DNA from: Oxalobacteraceae bacterium OTU3CINTB1
GTDB lineage: Bacteria; Pseudomonadota; Gammaproteobacteria; Burkholderiales; Burkholderiaceae_D
Direction: 5' to 3'
Length of the DNA: 64,000 bases
Assembly (NCBI GenBank): GCA_024123955.1
Contig: CP099652.1
Coordinates: 4,960,001-5,024,000 of the forward strand
Below, piece by piece: positions 10,859 through 19,669 of this stretch. The notes beneath the pieces were generated by a model, which saw only the letters and a program-made list of their open reading frames with translations, searched no databases and was not told the DNA's origin. The position numbers and the translations under genes were made by a program. Numbering within the stretch: the first letter of the stretch is position 1; every line of letters begins with the position of its first letter.

Positions 10859-11638
10859 ATGACCACCACCACCGTTCGCAGCACACTGCGCGTACTGATC
10901 CTCGCCACCGGCATGCTGGCGGTGGCCGCCCCGGCCAACCTGGTGCTGGCCGGCCCGTTGAGCTGGGTCGGCGGCGACCGCGTCCAGGGCAACGGCAAGA
11001 TCGTCAAACAGAACCGGGAAGTCGGCCATTTCACTGCTTTTGCCACCAGCGTCAGCGGCAACGTCGAGATCCGGCAGGGAAACACCGAGGGTGTGATTGT
11101 GGAAACCGACGACAACCTGCAGGCGCTGGTCGAGACGGTGGTGGAAAACGGCACCTTGCGGATTCGTCCGGCAAAGAACAACATGTCGCTGGAAACGCGC
11201 AACATGAAGATCGTCGTTATGGCGCGCACGCTGGAGCGGGTCTCGGTGGCCGGCTCCGGCGCGGTGGCGGCGGACAAGCTGCACGTCGAGCGCATGCAGT
11301 TCGACATCGGCGGTTCCGGCGAACTCAATGTGGCCGATCTGCGCGCGGAGTCGCTCGCCGTGTCGCTGGGCGGCAGCGGCGACCTCAAGGTTGGCGGCGC
11401 CGTTGAGCGCCTGCAGATTTCGATCGGCGGCTCGGGCGAGGTGCAGGCGGCAAAGCTGGCGTCGCGCGACGCCGTGGTGAGCATCGGCGGCTCCGGCGAG
11501 GCGACGGTGTCGGCGAGCAAAACGCTGAACCTGAGCGTGGCCGGCTCGGGCGACATCGGCTACTACGGCGATCCCAAGGTGAGCCAGAACATCCGCGGCT
11601 CCGGCACGATCAAGCGCTTGGGCGCGGCGCCGCGGTAA
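10859..11638 (+). CDS. Exported DUF2807 (head GIN domain) protein
   Basis: A 259-residue exported protein. AGGAG six bases before the ATG decides the start, which puts a signal peptide ending near LVLAG at the N-terminus. The mature part is a repetitive beta-structure with recurrent GSG turns (VAGSGAV, IGGSGEL, LGGSGDL, IGGSGEV, IGGSGEA, VAGSGDI, IRGSGTI) about every 18-20 residues. This is the pattern of DUF2807 beta-helix proteins, which are envelope-located and of unknown molecular function. It stands alone. Confidence 0.85.
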   Translation: MTTTTVRSTLRVLILATGMLAVAAPANLVLAGPLSWVGGDRVQGNGKIVKQNREVGHFTAFATSVSGNVEIRQGNTEGVIVETDDNLQALVETVVENGTLRIRPAKNNMSLETRNMKIVVMARTLERVSVAGSGAVAADKLHVERMQFDIGGSGELNVADLRAESLAVSLGGSGDLKVGGAVERLQISIGGSGEVQAAKLASRDAVVSIGGSGEATVSASKTLNLSVAGSGDIGYYGDPKVSQNIRGSGTIKRLGAAPR

Positions 11639-11653
11639 GCGCGACATCAGGCG

Positions 11654-12242
11654 TCAAGGCCCGGCAAATAGTTGCCAGGCCTTGGCGCCGCAGGCCAGCG
11701 ATTTAATCCAGCGCCTCAGTTCATCCTCATCGGCAGCGAGGATTCTCTCGCTGAGGTCGACGGAAAGCCTCCCCTGACTATCGCTGACCAAGCTCTGCAC
11801 CACGCCTTGCAAAGCTAGCAGCGCGCCTTCCTGCCGTCCTTCCTGCCGTCCTTCCTCTTTTCCCCTGGCACGACCACGTTCGATCGCCTCATATTCCAGC
11901 AAGTCCTCGTACTTTTTGAATCGTTGGTCAAACAACATGATCGGCCCCTCCTCCATGCTGATCTCGGTCTCGCAAAATTCGTCCTGCAACACGGCCCTCA
12001 CCCAGCGCATCAAACTATCGCGGGCACGCGACATATCCGGCGATTGCAGTCTTTGCGCAAAAACGCCCAACGCTTCGCGCATCTGCGCATCGGTGCGCGA
12101 ACGCATCAACCGGAACAGAATCGCCAGCACGTTAGACCGGCCGTCCCCGCCAAGGTTCCTGTACAAATCCCGCCAGCAGATCCCGGACCACTTCGGGATG
12201 CCCGAATAACTGCTTATACAACATATCGCTGTGACTTTTCAT
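11654..12242 (-). pseudogene. Rpn/PD-(D/E)XK-type nuclease gene, internally deleted and frame-disrupted
   Basis: From 12242 the minus strand encodes a typical N-terminus ([30 protein letters not shown]), which stops shortly after (stop at 12132-12134). In another frame, 12166-11654 encodes the typical C-terminal part: FRLMRSRTDAQMREALGVFAQRL, then a charged EEGRQEGRQEGALLALQ tail. In intact family members about 130-150 residues with the nuclease core lie between these parts. Here they are missing and the two halves overlap out of frame. The family (recombination-promoting nuclease / transposase-like) is often mobile and multicopy. Confidence 0.75.
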
Positions 12243-12338
12243 CGACAAAGTGTAGCGTTTGACATCATTGACGAGTACGCTTGCTGGCGAGCCCACTTTG
12301 TCGCGCCTCAAAAAAACCGCAACCAAAGGGAGAAATAC

Positions 12339-13640
12339 TTGAACGTCATCGCCTCATCCGTCCGCCTCGCGCTGTTGTCGCTGCCTGCCATCCTATTGAG
12401 CTCCGCCGCCGCAGCGGCCGACTCACCGGCCCCGCCTGACGCCGTTACCGCGATCAAGGCCGCGCACATGGTCGACGTGCGCAAGGGAACGCTGATCGAC
12501 GATGCGGTCGTCCTCGTCAGCGGCGAGCGCATCACCGCCGCCGGCAGCAAGCTGGCGATCCCGGCCGGCGCCAAGGTCATCGATCTGGGCAACAAAACCC
12601 TGCTGCCCGGCCTGATCGACAGCCACACCCACCTGACCGGCGACCCGCAAGACGCCGGCTACGCCATCGTCGCCAAATCGATCCCGCGCTCGACCTTGAC
12701 GGGCGCCAAGAACGCCCGCCTGACGCTCAACGCCGGCTTCACCGCCGTGCGCGACGTCGGCGCCGACGGCTACACCGACATCGGCCTGCGCGACGCCATC
12801 AACGACGGCGACGTGCCCGGCCCGCGCATCGCCGCCTCCGGGCCGGCCATGGGCATCACCGGCGGCCACTGCGACGACACCTTGCACGCGCCGCAATATG
12901 GGATCACCGGCCTGGGCGTGGCCGACGGCGTCGAAGAGGCGCTCAAGGTCACGCGCCGCAACATCAAATACGGCTCGGACGTCATCAAGATCTGCGCCAC
13001 CGGCGGCGTGCTTTCGTTCGGCGACGATCCGCGCACCTCGCAATACACGCTGGAAGAGTTAAAGGCCATCATCGGCGACGCCCACCGCCTCGGACGCAAG
13101 GCGGCCGCCCACGCGCACGGCGGCGAAGGCATCCGGCTGGCGGTGCTGGCGGGGGTCGATTCGATCGAGCACGGCTCGTACATCGACGACGAAGGCATCA
13201 AACTGATGAAGGAGCACAAGACCTGGCTGGTGCCCACGCTCTACCTGGGCGACTGGCTGATCGAGAACGCCGAGGCGATCAAGCTGCCCAAGCCGCTGCT
13301 GGAAAAAGCCAAGGTGGTGTTGCCGCAGGCGCGCATCAATATCGGCCGCGCGATCAAGGCCGGCGTGCCGGTGGCGTTCGGGACCGACGCGGCGGTCTAT
13401 CCGCACGGCTTGAACGCGCGCGAATTCGCGGTGCTCGTCAAGCTGGGGATGACGCCGGCGCAGGCGATCCGCACGGCCACCGTCAACGCCAGCGAATTGC
13501 TGGGCTGGAGCGACCGGATCGGAACGATCGAGGCGGGCAAGTTCGCCGACATGATTGCGGTCGACGGCGAACCGCTCAAGGATGTGACGGTGCTGGAGCG
13601 GGTCCAGTGGGTGATGAAGGGCGGCGCGGTGGTGCGCTAA
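12339..13640 (+). CDS. Exported metal-dependent amidohydrolase (imidazolonepropionase/Xaa-Pro dipeptidase-like)
   Basis: A 433-residue amidohydrolase-superfamily enzyme. GGGAGA six bases before a TTG sets the start and gives a clean signal peptide ([20 protein letters not shown]). Metal-site motifs run in order: DSHTHL near residue 95, the lysine strand [22 protein letters not shown], and [10 protein letters not shown] carrying the catalytic Asp. Related exported proteins hydrolyse cyclic amides or proline-containing dipeptides. The true substrate is unknown. Confidence 0.87.
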   Translation: MNVIASSVRLALLSLPAILLSSAAAAADSPAPPDAVTAIKAAHMVDVRKGTLIDDAVVLVSGERITAAGSKLAIPAGAKVIDLGNKTLLPGLIDSHTHLTGDPQDAGYAIVAKSIPRSTLTGAKNARLTLNAGFTAVRDVGADGYTDIGLRDAINDGDVPGPRIAASGPAMGITGGHCDDTLHAPQYGITGLGVADGVEEALKVTRRNIKYGSDVIKICATGGVLSFGDDPRTSQYTLEELKAIIGDAHRLGRKAAAHAHGGEGIRLAVLAGVDSIEHGSYIDDEGIKLMKEHKTWLVPTLYLGDWLIENAEAIKLPKPLLEKAKVVLPQARINIGRAIKAGVPVAFGTDAAVYPHGLNAREFAVLVKLGMTPAQAIRTATVNASELLGWSDRIGTIEAGKFADMIAVDGEPLKDVTVLERVQWVMKGGAVVR

Positions 13641-13655
13641 GCCCGCGGTCAAACC

Positions 13656-14198
13656 CTAGCGCTCGGCCTTGAAGGCCTCGCGGCCGACTTCCACGGTGGT
13701 GGTGCCGTCGGTCAGCCAGATCTGGCCGTCCTGGATCGTGCATTGCAGCTGCATCGAACGCTGCGCCATGCGGGCCAGCTGCTCGGTGGCGTCGGCGTTC
13801 AGGTTGATCACGGTCAGGTTCTTGCAGCGCTCAACCTTGTTGGCCAGCGCTTTCCACCAAATATGGCTGGTGGCCGCGTAGCTGTACACATAGACGTGTT
13901 CCGAGCGGCCGCTGGCCTTCAGGATCACCTTCTCGTCGGGCTGGCCGACCTCGATCCACAGCTGGATCGCGCCGGTCAAATCCTTCTGCCAGATGTCCGG
14001 CTCTTCGACGTCGAACAAGCCCTTGGTGAAGGTCAGCGCCTCGTTGGCGTGGATCGCGAACGCCAGCAGCCGCACCATCATGCGCTCGTCGGTCTCGGAC
14101 GGGTGGCGCGCCAGGGTCAGCGACTGGGTCTCGTAGAAATTGCGGTCCATGTCCGCGATCTGCAGGTCGGCTTTGTAAATTGTTGCTTTGAGGGCCAT
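13656..14198 (-). CDS. yaeQ: YaeQ family protein
   Basis: A 180-residue cytoplasmic protein matching YaeQ over its full length: MALKATIYKADLQIADMDRNFY, HPSETDERMMVRLLAFA, DIWQKDLTGAIQLWIEVGQPDEK and the WLTDGTTTVEV end. YaeQ has a PD-(D/E)XK-like fold, and its biological role is not established. It lies 12 bases downstream of purU on the same strand, so the two probably share a transcript. Confidence 0.9.
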   Translation of the reverse strand: MALKATIYKADLQIADMDRNFYETQSLTLARHPSETDERMMVRLLAFAIHANEALTFTKGLFDVEEPDIWQKDLTGAIQLWIEVGQPDEKVILKASGRSEHVYVYSYAATSHIWWKALANKVERCKNLTVINLNADATEQLARMAQRSMQLQCTIQDGQIWLTDGTTTVEVGREAFKAER

Positions 14199-14210
14199 CG
14201 GTCAATCTCT

Positions 14211-15089
14211 TTATTTGAAGACGACAGTCTTGTCGCCGTTTTGCAAAATGCGGTGCTCGACAAACCACTTCACGGCGCGCGCCAGCACCACGCACTCGAC
14301 GTCGCGGCCGATGGCCGACAAGGTCTCGGCGTCCATCGAATGGTCGACCCGCTCGACGTCCTGCTCGATGATCGGACCTTCGTCCAGATCGCCGGTGACG
14401 AAGTGGGCGGTCGCGCCGATCAGCTTGACGCCGCGGTGGTGCGCCTGCGCGTACGGCTTAGCGCCCTTGAAGCTGGGCAGGAAGGAATGGTGGATGTTGA
14501 TCGCCTTGCCCTTCAACGCCGTGCACAGGCCCGGCGACAGGATCTGCATGTAGCGCGCCAGCACCACCAGGTCGATCTTGTGGGTGTCCATCAGCTCGAT
14601 GACCTTGGCTTCCTGCGCCAGTTTGGCTTCCTGCGGCGCGCCGGTGGCCAGCGGCAGGTGGTGGAACGGAATATTGTAGCTGGCCGCCAGCTGGTAGAAA
14701 TCCATGTGGTTCGACACGATCGCCGGAATCTCCACCGGCAGCAGCCCGCTCTTGTAGCGGAACAGCAAATCGTTGAGGCAATGGCCGATCTTTGACACCA
14801 TCAGCATCACGCGCGGTTTGTAGTGCGCGTCGCGCATGTCGAAGGTCAGTTGCATCTCGGCCGCCAGCAGGCCGAAGTCGGCGCGCAGCAACTCGTCGTT
14901 GATGGCGCCGTCTTCCAGCGCGAAGTGCACCCGCATGAAAAACAGGCGCGACTCGCTGTCGCCGAACTGCGCCGAATCGATGATGTTGCAGCCGTGATCG
15001 GCCAGAAAACCCGAAACGCGATGCACGATGCCGCGCTGGTCGTGGCAGGAAAAACTCAGGATGTATTCGGGATTTGCGGGTTTAGTCAT
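14211..15089 (-). CDS. purU: Formyltetrahydrofolate deformylase PurU
   Basis: Hydrolyses 10-formyl-THF to THF and formate, balancing one-carbon pools and feeding PurT. About 292 residues from MTKPANPEY. The N-terminal ACT domain (about 5-85) includes SCHDQRGIVHRVSGFLADHGCNI. The C-terminal formyltransferase fold has the catalytic Asn and His in INIHHSFLPSFKGAKPY and the Asp in GDLDEGPIIEQD. Two other ATGs (15095 and 15116) are possible starts and none has a strong ribosome site. It is followed closely by yaeQ. Confidence 0.93.
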   Translation of the reverse strand: MTKPANPEYILSFSCHDQRGIVHRVSGFLADHGCNIIDSAQFGDSESRLFFMRVHFALEDGAINDELLRADFGLLAAEMQLTFDMRDAHYKPRVMLMVSKIGHCLNDLLFRYKSGLLPVEIPAIVSNHMDFYQLAASYNIPFHHLPLATGAPQEAKLAQEAKVIELMDTHKIDLVVLARYMQILSPGLCTALKGKAINIHHSFLPSFKGAKPYAQAHHRGVKLIGATAHFVTGDLDEGPIIEQDVERVDHSMDAETLSAIGRDVECVVLARAVKWFVEHRILQNGDKTVVFK

Positions 15090-15434
15090 GGCCATCACGG
15101 TAGATTTCGATATCAACGGAACAATAACAAGGCCGGTATTGTCGCACGGCTAGGCTCATCCGGTAAAACTAGAACGATCGTGCATTTTTGGAACCTTCTC
15201 GCCTCACCGGCGTCTATCTCTGTGCCGAATAACCCGCCGGGCCGCGACCCCGGCGTTTTTTTAACCAAAGCACACGACGAGGTTCGCCATTGGCGTCCCT
15301 TCAGACCCGGTGGAACTTCCGTCAACCTTGCAACTCTAACCATGCAGAGCAGCGAAATGCGTCGCTGCTTATCAACCGACTACCCACCCGGCGGAACCAC
15401 GACGACGGACCCACTACACTATCAGGAGGAAGTT
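15090..15434. other. Intergenic region between purU and the KGG stress gene
   Basis: 345 bases without a gene. It holds a sigma-E-like promoter at 15312-15339 and a hairpin (AGCAGCGA...TCGCTGCT, 15348-15370) inside the predicted leader of the stress gene. Nothing else was recognised. Confidence 0.55.
15312..15339 (+). promoter_or_regulatory. Sigma-E/ECF-like promoter for the KGG stress gene
   Basis: GGAACTT (15312-15318), 16 bases, TCTAA (15335-15339). This matches the RpoE-type consensus GGAACTT-N16-TCTRA. The start codon is 95 bases downstream. Confidence 0.6.
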
Positions 15435-15809
15435 ATGGCAAGTAATAGTAATAACTCAGGAAACGACCAGCCGAAGCCGAAAGGCACCGCCAAGCGAGGT
15501 TTCGCGGCGATGGACGAAGCCACCCAGCGCGCCATTGCCAGCAAGGGCGGCCAGGCCGCCCACCAAAAAGGCACGGCACATGAATTCGACTCGGAGGAAG
15601 CCCGCCGCGCCGGCCAGAAAGGCGGCGAGGCGGTCAGCCGGGATCGCGAACATATGGCGCAGATCGGGCGCAAGGGCGGCGAAAGCCGTCAATCCGCCGC
15701 GCGCGCCAATGCTGAGAAAAACGCCGCAGCCGGGAACGCGCGCAGCAGCACCGGTTCGGAGCAATCGGCCAAGACCGGGAGCCGTCAGGGCGGCAAGGGC
15801 AATTCGTAA
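15435..15809 (+). CDS. KGG-repeat general stress protein (GsiB-like)
   Basis: A 124-residue, very hydrophilic, probably disordered protein. It has three stress-induced KGG motifs (IASKGGQAAHQKG, AGQKGGEAVSRD, IGRKGGESRQ) spaced about 25-30 residues apart and introduced by RGFAAMDEATQRAIA. The tail is Ala/Ser/Lys-rich. The start is fixed by AGGAGGA eight bases before the ATG. Related proteins accumulate in general stress and desiccation responses. The sigma-E-like promoter upstream fits that role. Confidence 0.88.
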   Translation: MASNSNNSGNDQPKPKGTAKRGFAAMDEATQRAIASKGGQAAHQKGTAHEFDSEEARRAGQKGGEAVSRDREHMAQIGRKGGESRQSAARANAEKNAAAGNARSSTGSEQSAKTGSRQGGKGNS

Positions 15810-15822
15810 CCGGACCACACGA

Positions 15823-16626
15823 CTACGCGGGCGTGCCGACAATCACGCTCGATGCCTTGAACACGGCGCCGACTTGGCTACCGACTTGCAGCGCCAGCGC
15901 CTCTCCGCTCTCGCGCGTGACGATGGCGGCGATCACGCCGCCACCGCGCAGTTCGATGCTCACTTCCGTGTTGACGGCGCCGGCCTGCAAACGCGTGACT
16001 TTGCCGGCCAGCTGATTGCGGGCGGACAAGCGCGCCGTTCCCATCTCAGCCACCACGATCACCGACGACGCCTTGATCAACGCAAACGCGTCGGCGCCGA
16101 TGGTCAAGCCCAAGCTGTCGCTGCTGTCACGCGTGATGGTGGCGACGATGTGCTGGCCACCGACGATCTCCAGCGTGATTTCGTCGTTGACCGCGCCCTC
16201 CTTCAGGCCGACCACCTTGCCGCTGAACTGGTTGCGCGCGCTGGTTTTCATCTTCATCCCTTGTAGCAGCAGGAAATCATCGGCCAGCGCATGCGACTGC
16301 CCGCTCAGATGCGCGACGAACTTACGGTGCTCCGCGTCGATCTTGCGGAAGTTCTCGACCAGCTGCGCGCCGCGCGGCGTCAACCGCGTGCCGCCTCCGC
16401 CCTTGCCGCCGGCGGCGCGCTCCAGCAGTGGCTCGCCGGCCAGGTTGTTCATCGCCTCGATCGCGTCCCACGCGCCCTTGTAGCTCATGCCCACCGCCTT
16501 GGCCGCGCCGGTGATCGAGCCGGTCGACGCTATCGCCGCCAGCAAGGCCACGCGTTCGTGTCCGCCCAGCTTCTGGCCGCCGATGGTCATCCAGACGTTG
16601 CCTTGCAATTCCATGGCCGGCTTCAT
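15823..16626 (-). CDS. modE: Molybdate-responsive regulator ModE
   Basis: A 267-residue regulator that binds molybdate and represses mod genes. The N-terminal winged helix is HERVALLAAIASTGSITGAAKAVGMSYKGAWDAI. Two tandem Mop domains follow: KTSARNQFSGKVVGLKEGAVNDEITLE... and SARNQLAGKVTRLQAGAVNTEVSIE.... Its ATG overlaps the modC stop (ATGA), so it is the last gene of modA-modB-modC-modE and translationally coupled. A matching operator lies upstream of modA, giving a simple autoregulatory loop. Confidence 0.93.
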   Translation of the reverse strand: MKPAMELQGNVWMTIGGQKLGGHERVALLAAIASTGSITGAAKAVGMSYKGAWDAIEAMNNLAGEPLLERAAGGKGGGGTRLTPRGAQLVENFRKIDAEHRKFVAHLSGQSHALADDFLLLQGMKMKTSARNQFSGKVVGLKEGAVNDEITLEIVGGQHIVATITRDSSDSLGLTIGADAFALIKASSVIVVAEMGTARLSARNQLAGKVTRLQAGAVNTEVSIELRGGGVIAAIVTRESGEALALQVGSQVGAVFKASSVIVGTPA

Positions 16627-17306
16627 GATGGTTGTTCCTCCGCATCGGCGATACGCCCTTGTTCCATGCGCAGCACGTGATCGCCGAAAGCCCGCGCGTC
16701 CTCGGGATCGTGGGTGATCAAAATCATCGGTATCGCCAGCTTGCGCTGCACGGTGTCGAGCTCGGCGCGCATGCGTTCGCGCAAGCCCGGATCGAGCGCG
16801 GCGAACGGTTCGTCCAGCAGCAGCGCGGTCGGCTGCGGCGCCAGCGCGCGCGCCAAGGCCACGCGCTGGCGCTGTCCGCCGGACAATTCGTGCGGCAACT
16901 GGTGGGCGACATGATCCAGTTCGAACGCCTGCAACCAATAGCGGATGGTCTCGCCATCCACACGCGACAAGGGATTGCGCCAGCCGCGCTGCAAACCGAA
17001 GCCGATATTCTGCCGCACATTCAGGTGCGGGAACAAGGCGTAATCCTGGAACAGGTACGCCACTTGTCGCCGCCGCGGCGCCAGGTCGATACCGGCGGCG
17101 CTGTCGAACAGGCGGCGGCCGGCCAGTTCGATATGGCCGCGATCCGGCGTCATCAGGCCGGCCAGCGCCTTCAGCAACTGGCTCTTGCCGGCGCCGGACG
17201 GACCGTAAATCACCACGCGCTGGCTGGCCGAATCGAAGCGCGCGTCCAGTTGGAAGGTGCGCGCGCCGGAACGCAGGGTCTTGGCGATGTCGACTTTGAT
17301 TTGCAT
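16623..17306 (-). CDS. modC: Molybdate ABC transporter ATP-binding protein ModC
   Basis: A 227-residue ATPase that energises molybdate import. Walker A is YGPSGAGKSQ, the Q-loop is LFQDYALFPH, the signature is LSGGQRQRVALARAL and Walker B is ALLLDEPFAALD. The H-loop His is in ILITHDPEDARAF. It is shorter than the usual 350 residues because the C-terminal TOBE/Mop domain is absent. Regulatory molybdate binding may be left to ModE. It starts two bases after modB ends. Confidence 0.93.
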   Translation of the reverse strand: MQIKVDIAKTLRSGARTFQLDARFDSASQRVVIYGPSGAGKSQLLKALAGLMTPDRGHIELAGRRLFDSAAGIDLAPRRRQVAYLFQDYALFPHLNVRQNIGFGLQRGWRNPLSRVDGETIRYWLQAFELDHVAHQLPHELSGGQRQRVALARALAPQPTALLLDEPFAALDPGLRERMRAELDTVQRKLAIPMILITHDPEDARAFGDHVLRMEQGRIADAEEQPS

Positions 17307-17308
17307 GG

Positions 17309-17995
17309 TCAGCCCTGGAGATTGCGGTTCGGCGTCAATTTATTGGCCGCGATCAGCACGGCGATGCACACCACCGACGTGATGATGACCAGCAAATTCG
17401 CGCTGTCGTCCTGCCCCGCCTGGACGGCTTCATAAACGGCGATCGACAAGGTCTGCGTCTTGCCGGGAATGCTACCGGCGACCATCAAGGTGGCGCCGAA
17501 CTCGCCCATCGACCGGGCGAACGCCAGCAGCGTGCCGCCCAGCACGCCGCGCCACGCCAGCGGCAACGTCACCCGCAGAAACACCCCGAACGGCGGGATG
17601 CCCAGCACCTGCGCGGCCTGCTCCAGTTGGCCGTCGACCGACTCAAACGCCGCGCGCGCGCCCTTCAGCACAAGGGGAAACGCCACCACCGCCGCCGCGA
17701 TCACCGCCGCCTGCCAGGTGAAGATCAGGTTGATGCCGAAGGTGTCCCGCAACCAGGAACCGAGCACGCCCTCGCGTCCGATCAGCACCAGCAGGTAATA
17801 GCCGAGCACCGTCGGCGGCATCACCATTGGCAAGGTCAGCAGCGCGTCCAGCAGCTCGCGGCCGGGAAAGCGCTTGCGCGCCAGCAGATAGCCGAGCGCA
17901 ATGCCCAACACCAGATCGATCAGCGTGGCCCATAGCGCCACCTTCAGCGACAGGCGCAGCGCGATCCAGGCCGGTTCGGCAAAAAAACTGTCCAA
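17309..17995 (-). CDS. modB: Molybdate ABC transporter permease ModB
   Basis: A 228-residue inner-membrane permease with about five or six hydrophobic segments (LSLKVALWATLIDLVLGIALGY and LPMVMPPTVLGYYLLVLIG among them). The EAA-loop region is EQAAQVLGIPPFGVFLRVTLPLAWRGVLGG and it pairs with ModC. RSMGEFGATLMVAGSIPGKT is the typical ModB end. It sits between modA and modC with short gaps. Confidence 0.94.
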   Translation of the reverse strand: MDSFFAEPAWIALRLSLKVALWATLIDLVLGIALGYLLARKRFPGRELLDALLTLPMVMPPTVLGYYLLVLIGREGVLGSWLRDTFGINLIFTWQAAVIAAAVVAFPLVLKGARAAFESVDGQLEQAAQVLGIPPFGVFLRVTLPLAWRGVLGGTLLAFARSMGEFGATLMVAGSIPGKTQTLSIAVYEAVQAGQDDSANLLVIITSVVCIAVLIAANKLTPNRNLQG

Positions 17996-18010
17996 CCGCG
18001 CGCTCCGGTC

Positions 18011-18760
18011 CTATGGACGGCCGAAGCCGTGGCGGGCCAGGATCGCCTGCGCCACGGGGGTCAGCACGTAATCGACGAACTTGCGTCCGGCCGCGGGCTG
18101 CGGCCCGGCGGCGACAACGGCGATGGGATAGCTGACCGGAGTGGCGGTCGGCACGGTCGCGATCACGCGGACCTTGTCCTTTTGGACGATCGCGTCCGTG
18201 GCGTAGACGAACCCGGCATCGACTTCGCCACGGGCCACGTAGTCGAGGCTTTGCCGCACCGAGGTGCCGAAGATGGCTTTGGGCTCGACCGCTGCCCACA
18301 GCTTGGCCTGCTCCAAGGCCTGTTTGGCGTAGCGCCCGACCGGCACGCTGGCGGGGTTGCCCATCGTCACGCGGGTGACGGCGGCCTGCTGTAAATCGGC
18401 GATGCCTCTGAGCGCCAGCGTGCCATTGGCCGGCGCGATCAGCACCAGGCTGTTGCTGACGAAGTTGCGGCGGGTGCCGGGCGCCAGCAGTTTCAGCGAT
18501 TCGGCCTTGTCCATCGCTTCCTGGTCGGCGGAGGCGAACACGTCGACGGGCGCGCCCTTGCCGATCTGCTGGACCAGCGGATCGGAAGCGGCGAAGTTGA
18601 AGTGCACCTTGTCGCCCGCGTGATCCTTCTCATAGGCGGCGCCGATGTCCTTGAAGGCGTTGGTCAGGCTGGCGGCGGCCGAGACCGTGATGTCGGTCGC
18701 CGACGCCGTCGCGAAGACGGCCATCAGGACCGTTGCCATCGTCATGTTCAAAGCCCGCAT
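18011..18760 (-). CDS. modA: Periplasmic molybdate-binding protein ModA
   Basis: About 249 residues, a type II periplasmic binding protein for molybdate/tungstate. I chose the ATG preceded by AAGGA; an ATG five codons upstream is the alternative. The signal peptide ends near TASA. Typical ModA segments are ITVSAAASLTNAFKDIGAAYE, FNFAASDPLVQQIGKGAPVDVFASADQEAMD, and GEVDAGFVYATDA near the C-terminal lobe. It is the first gene of the mod operon, with a ModE operator about 30-55 bases upstream. Confidence 0.94.
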   Translation of the reverse strand: MRALNMTMATVLMAVFATASATDITVSAAASLTNAFKDIGAAYEKDHAGDKVHFNFAASDPLVQQIGKGAPVDVFASADQEAMDKAESLKLLAPGTRRNFVSNSLVLIAPANGTLALRGIADLQQAAVTRVTMGNPASVPVGRYAKQALEQAKLWAAVEPKAIFGTSVRQSLDYVARGEVDAGFVYATDAIVQKDKVRVIATVPTATPVSYPIAVVAAGPQPAAGRKFVDYVLTPVAQAILARHGFGRP

Positions 18761-18791
18761 AGATTTCCTTGTCATTAAGTTCCCCGTCCAC

Positions 18792-18814
18792 CGCAATATA
18801 CTCGATTATATAAC
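18792..18814 (-). promoter_or_regulatory. ModE operator of the mod operon
   Basis: CGCAATATA, five bases, TATATAACG: an imperfect dyad. The right half is exactly the ModE half-site TATATAACG and the left half differs at one position from the mirror image. It lies directly upstream of modA in the promoter zone. Confidence 0.7.
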
Positions 18815-18897
18815 GAGGCCCGCATCGCCAGCTTCAAGGAAATATCCCGGCCGGCCAGTTTGCTGCGCCGGACAGGCGCCGCATGTCAATCGAACCG

Positions 18898-18964
18898 CAT
18901 TACAAGTGCATTACCAAATCGTAATGCTTTCCTCGTTGGCATCCCTTTCAAACAACACTACTAT
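18898..18964 (+). promoter_or_regulatory. Promoter/operator module A of the peptide-export cluster
   Basis: An 18-base dyad CATTACCAAATCGTAATG (18909-18926) with an extra CATTAC at 18898, 11 bases before it. Then TTGGCA (18936-18941), 17 bases, TACTAT (18959-18964). The gene at 19015 follows. Nearly the same arrangement, with the same spacings, recurs at 24596-24651. The dyad sits just upstream of -35, which suits an activator. Confidence 0.7.
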
Positions 18965-19014
18965 GTATCCCGGGTTGCATTCAAAGCAACGGCGAACTTT
19001 TCGGGGGAACAGTC

Positions 19015-19668
19015 ATGGCTCACACGACGCCGCACGATATCGAAGTCCTGCGTAACAAAATCAACGACCACGGCATCTTCCGAGTGCCGCCGAAATCGAA
19101 GGAGATGCCGTCGATGAACGGCACCGGCTTTTACACCTGGCAGTTCTACCTGCGCAGCGCCCTGCTCGACGCCCGCAGCCTGCAGACCATCAGCCATCAC
19201 TTCTGGAGCCGCTTCGAGGAAACCTACCGCGCCCGTCCATTCCAGATCGCCGGCGTCGAATCGGCCGCCGTGCCCATCATCACGGCGCTGATCTGCTCGG
19301 CGGCGGAACGCGGCATCACGCTCAACGCCTTCACCATCCGCAAGGAGCGCAAGGCGTATGGCCGCCGCAACCTGATCGAGGGCGCGCCCAACGGGCTGCC
19401 GGTGCTGTTCGTCGACGATCTGACCTCGCCGCAGCACAACGCCTTCTGGCACGCGGTGCACGCCTTGTCGGTGCACGGCCTGCGGCTGGCGGAGGACGCC
19501 TACGTGCTGGTGCGCAAACAGGAGCGTGCGGTGTCGCCGTACATCGCCACCTCGATCGGCACGGTCATGGTGCAAAGCCTGTTCACGCTCGACGACTTCG
19601 CGCTGGAGCTGGCCGATTACCTCGACGAGCAACAAGCGGCGACCGCCGACCAGGCGCGGGCGGCCTGA
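19015..19668 (+). CDS. PyrE-like phosphoribosyltransferase homologue with changed PRPP loop
   Basis: A 217-residue cytoplasmic protein with a type I phosphoribosyltransferase fold, closest in pattern to orotate PRTase. IAGVESAAVPIITALICSAA matches the substrate-side loop. FTIRKERKAYGRRNLIEGA matches the OPRT flexible loop (RKExKxxGxxxxxEG). LPVLFVDDLTSPQHN takes the place of the PRPP motif, usually VLLVDDVITTGGS. The two Asp remain but the T-T/S-G-G-S phosphate loop is replaced by SPQHN, so normal PRPP binding is doubtful. It is the first gene of the export cluster, directly after promoter module A, with the HlyD gene starting two bases after it. Its function here is unknown. Confidence 0.7.
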   Translation: MAHTTPHDIEVLRNKINDHGIFRVPPKSKEMPSMNGTGFYTWQFYLRSALLDARSLQTISHHFWSRFEETYRARPFQIAGVESAAVPIITALICSAAERGITLNAFTIRKERKAYGRRNLIEGAPNGLPVLFVDDLTSPQHNAFWHAVHALSVHGLRLAEDAYVLVRKQERAVSPYIATSIGTVMVQSLFTLDDFALELADYLDEQQAATADQARAA

Positions 19669-19669
19669 C

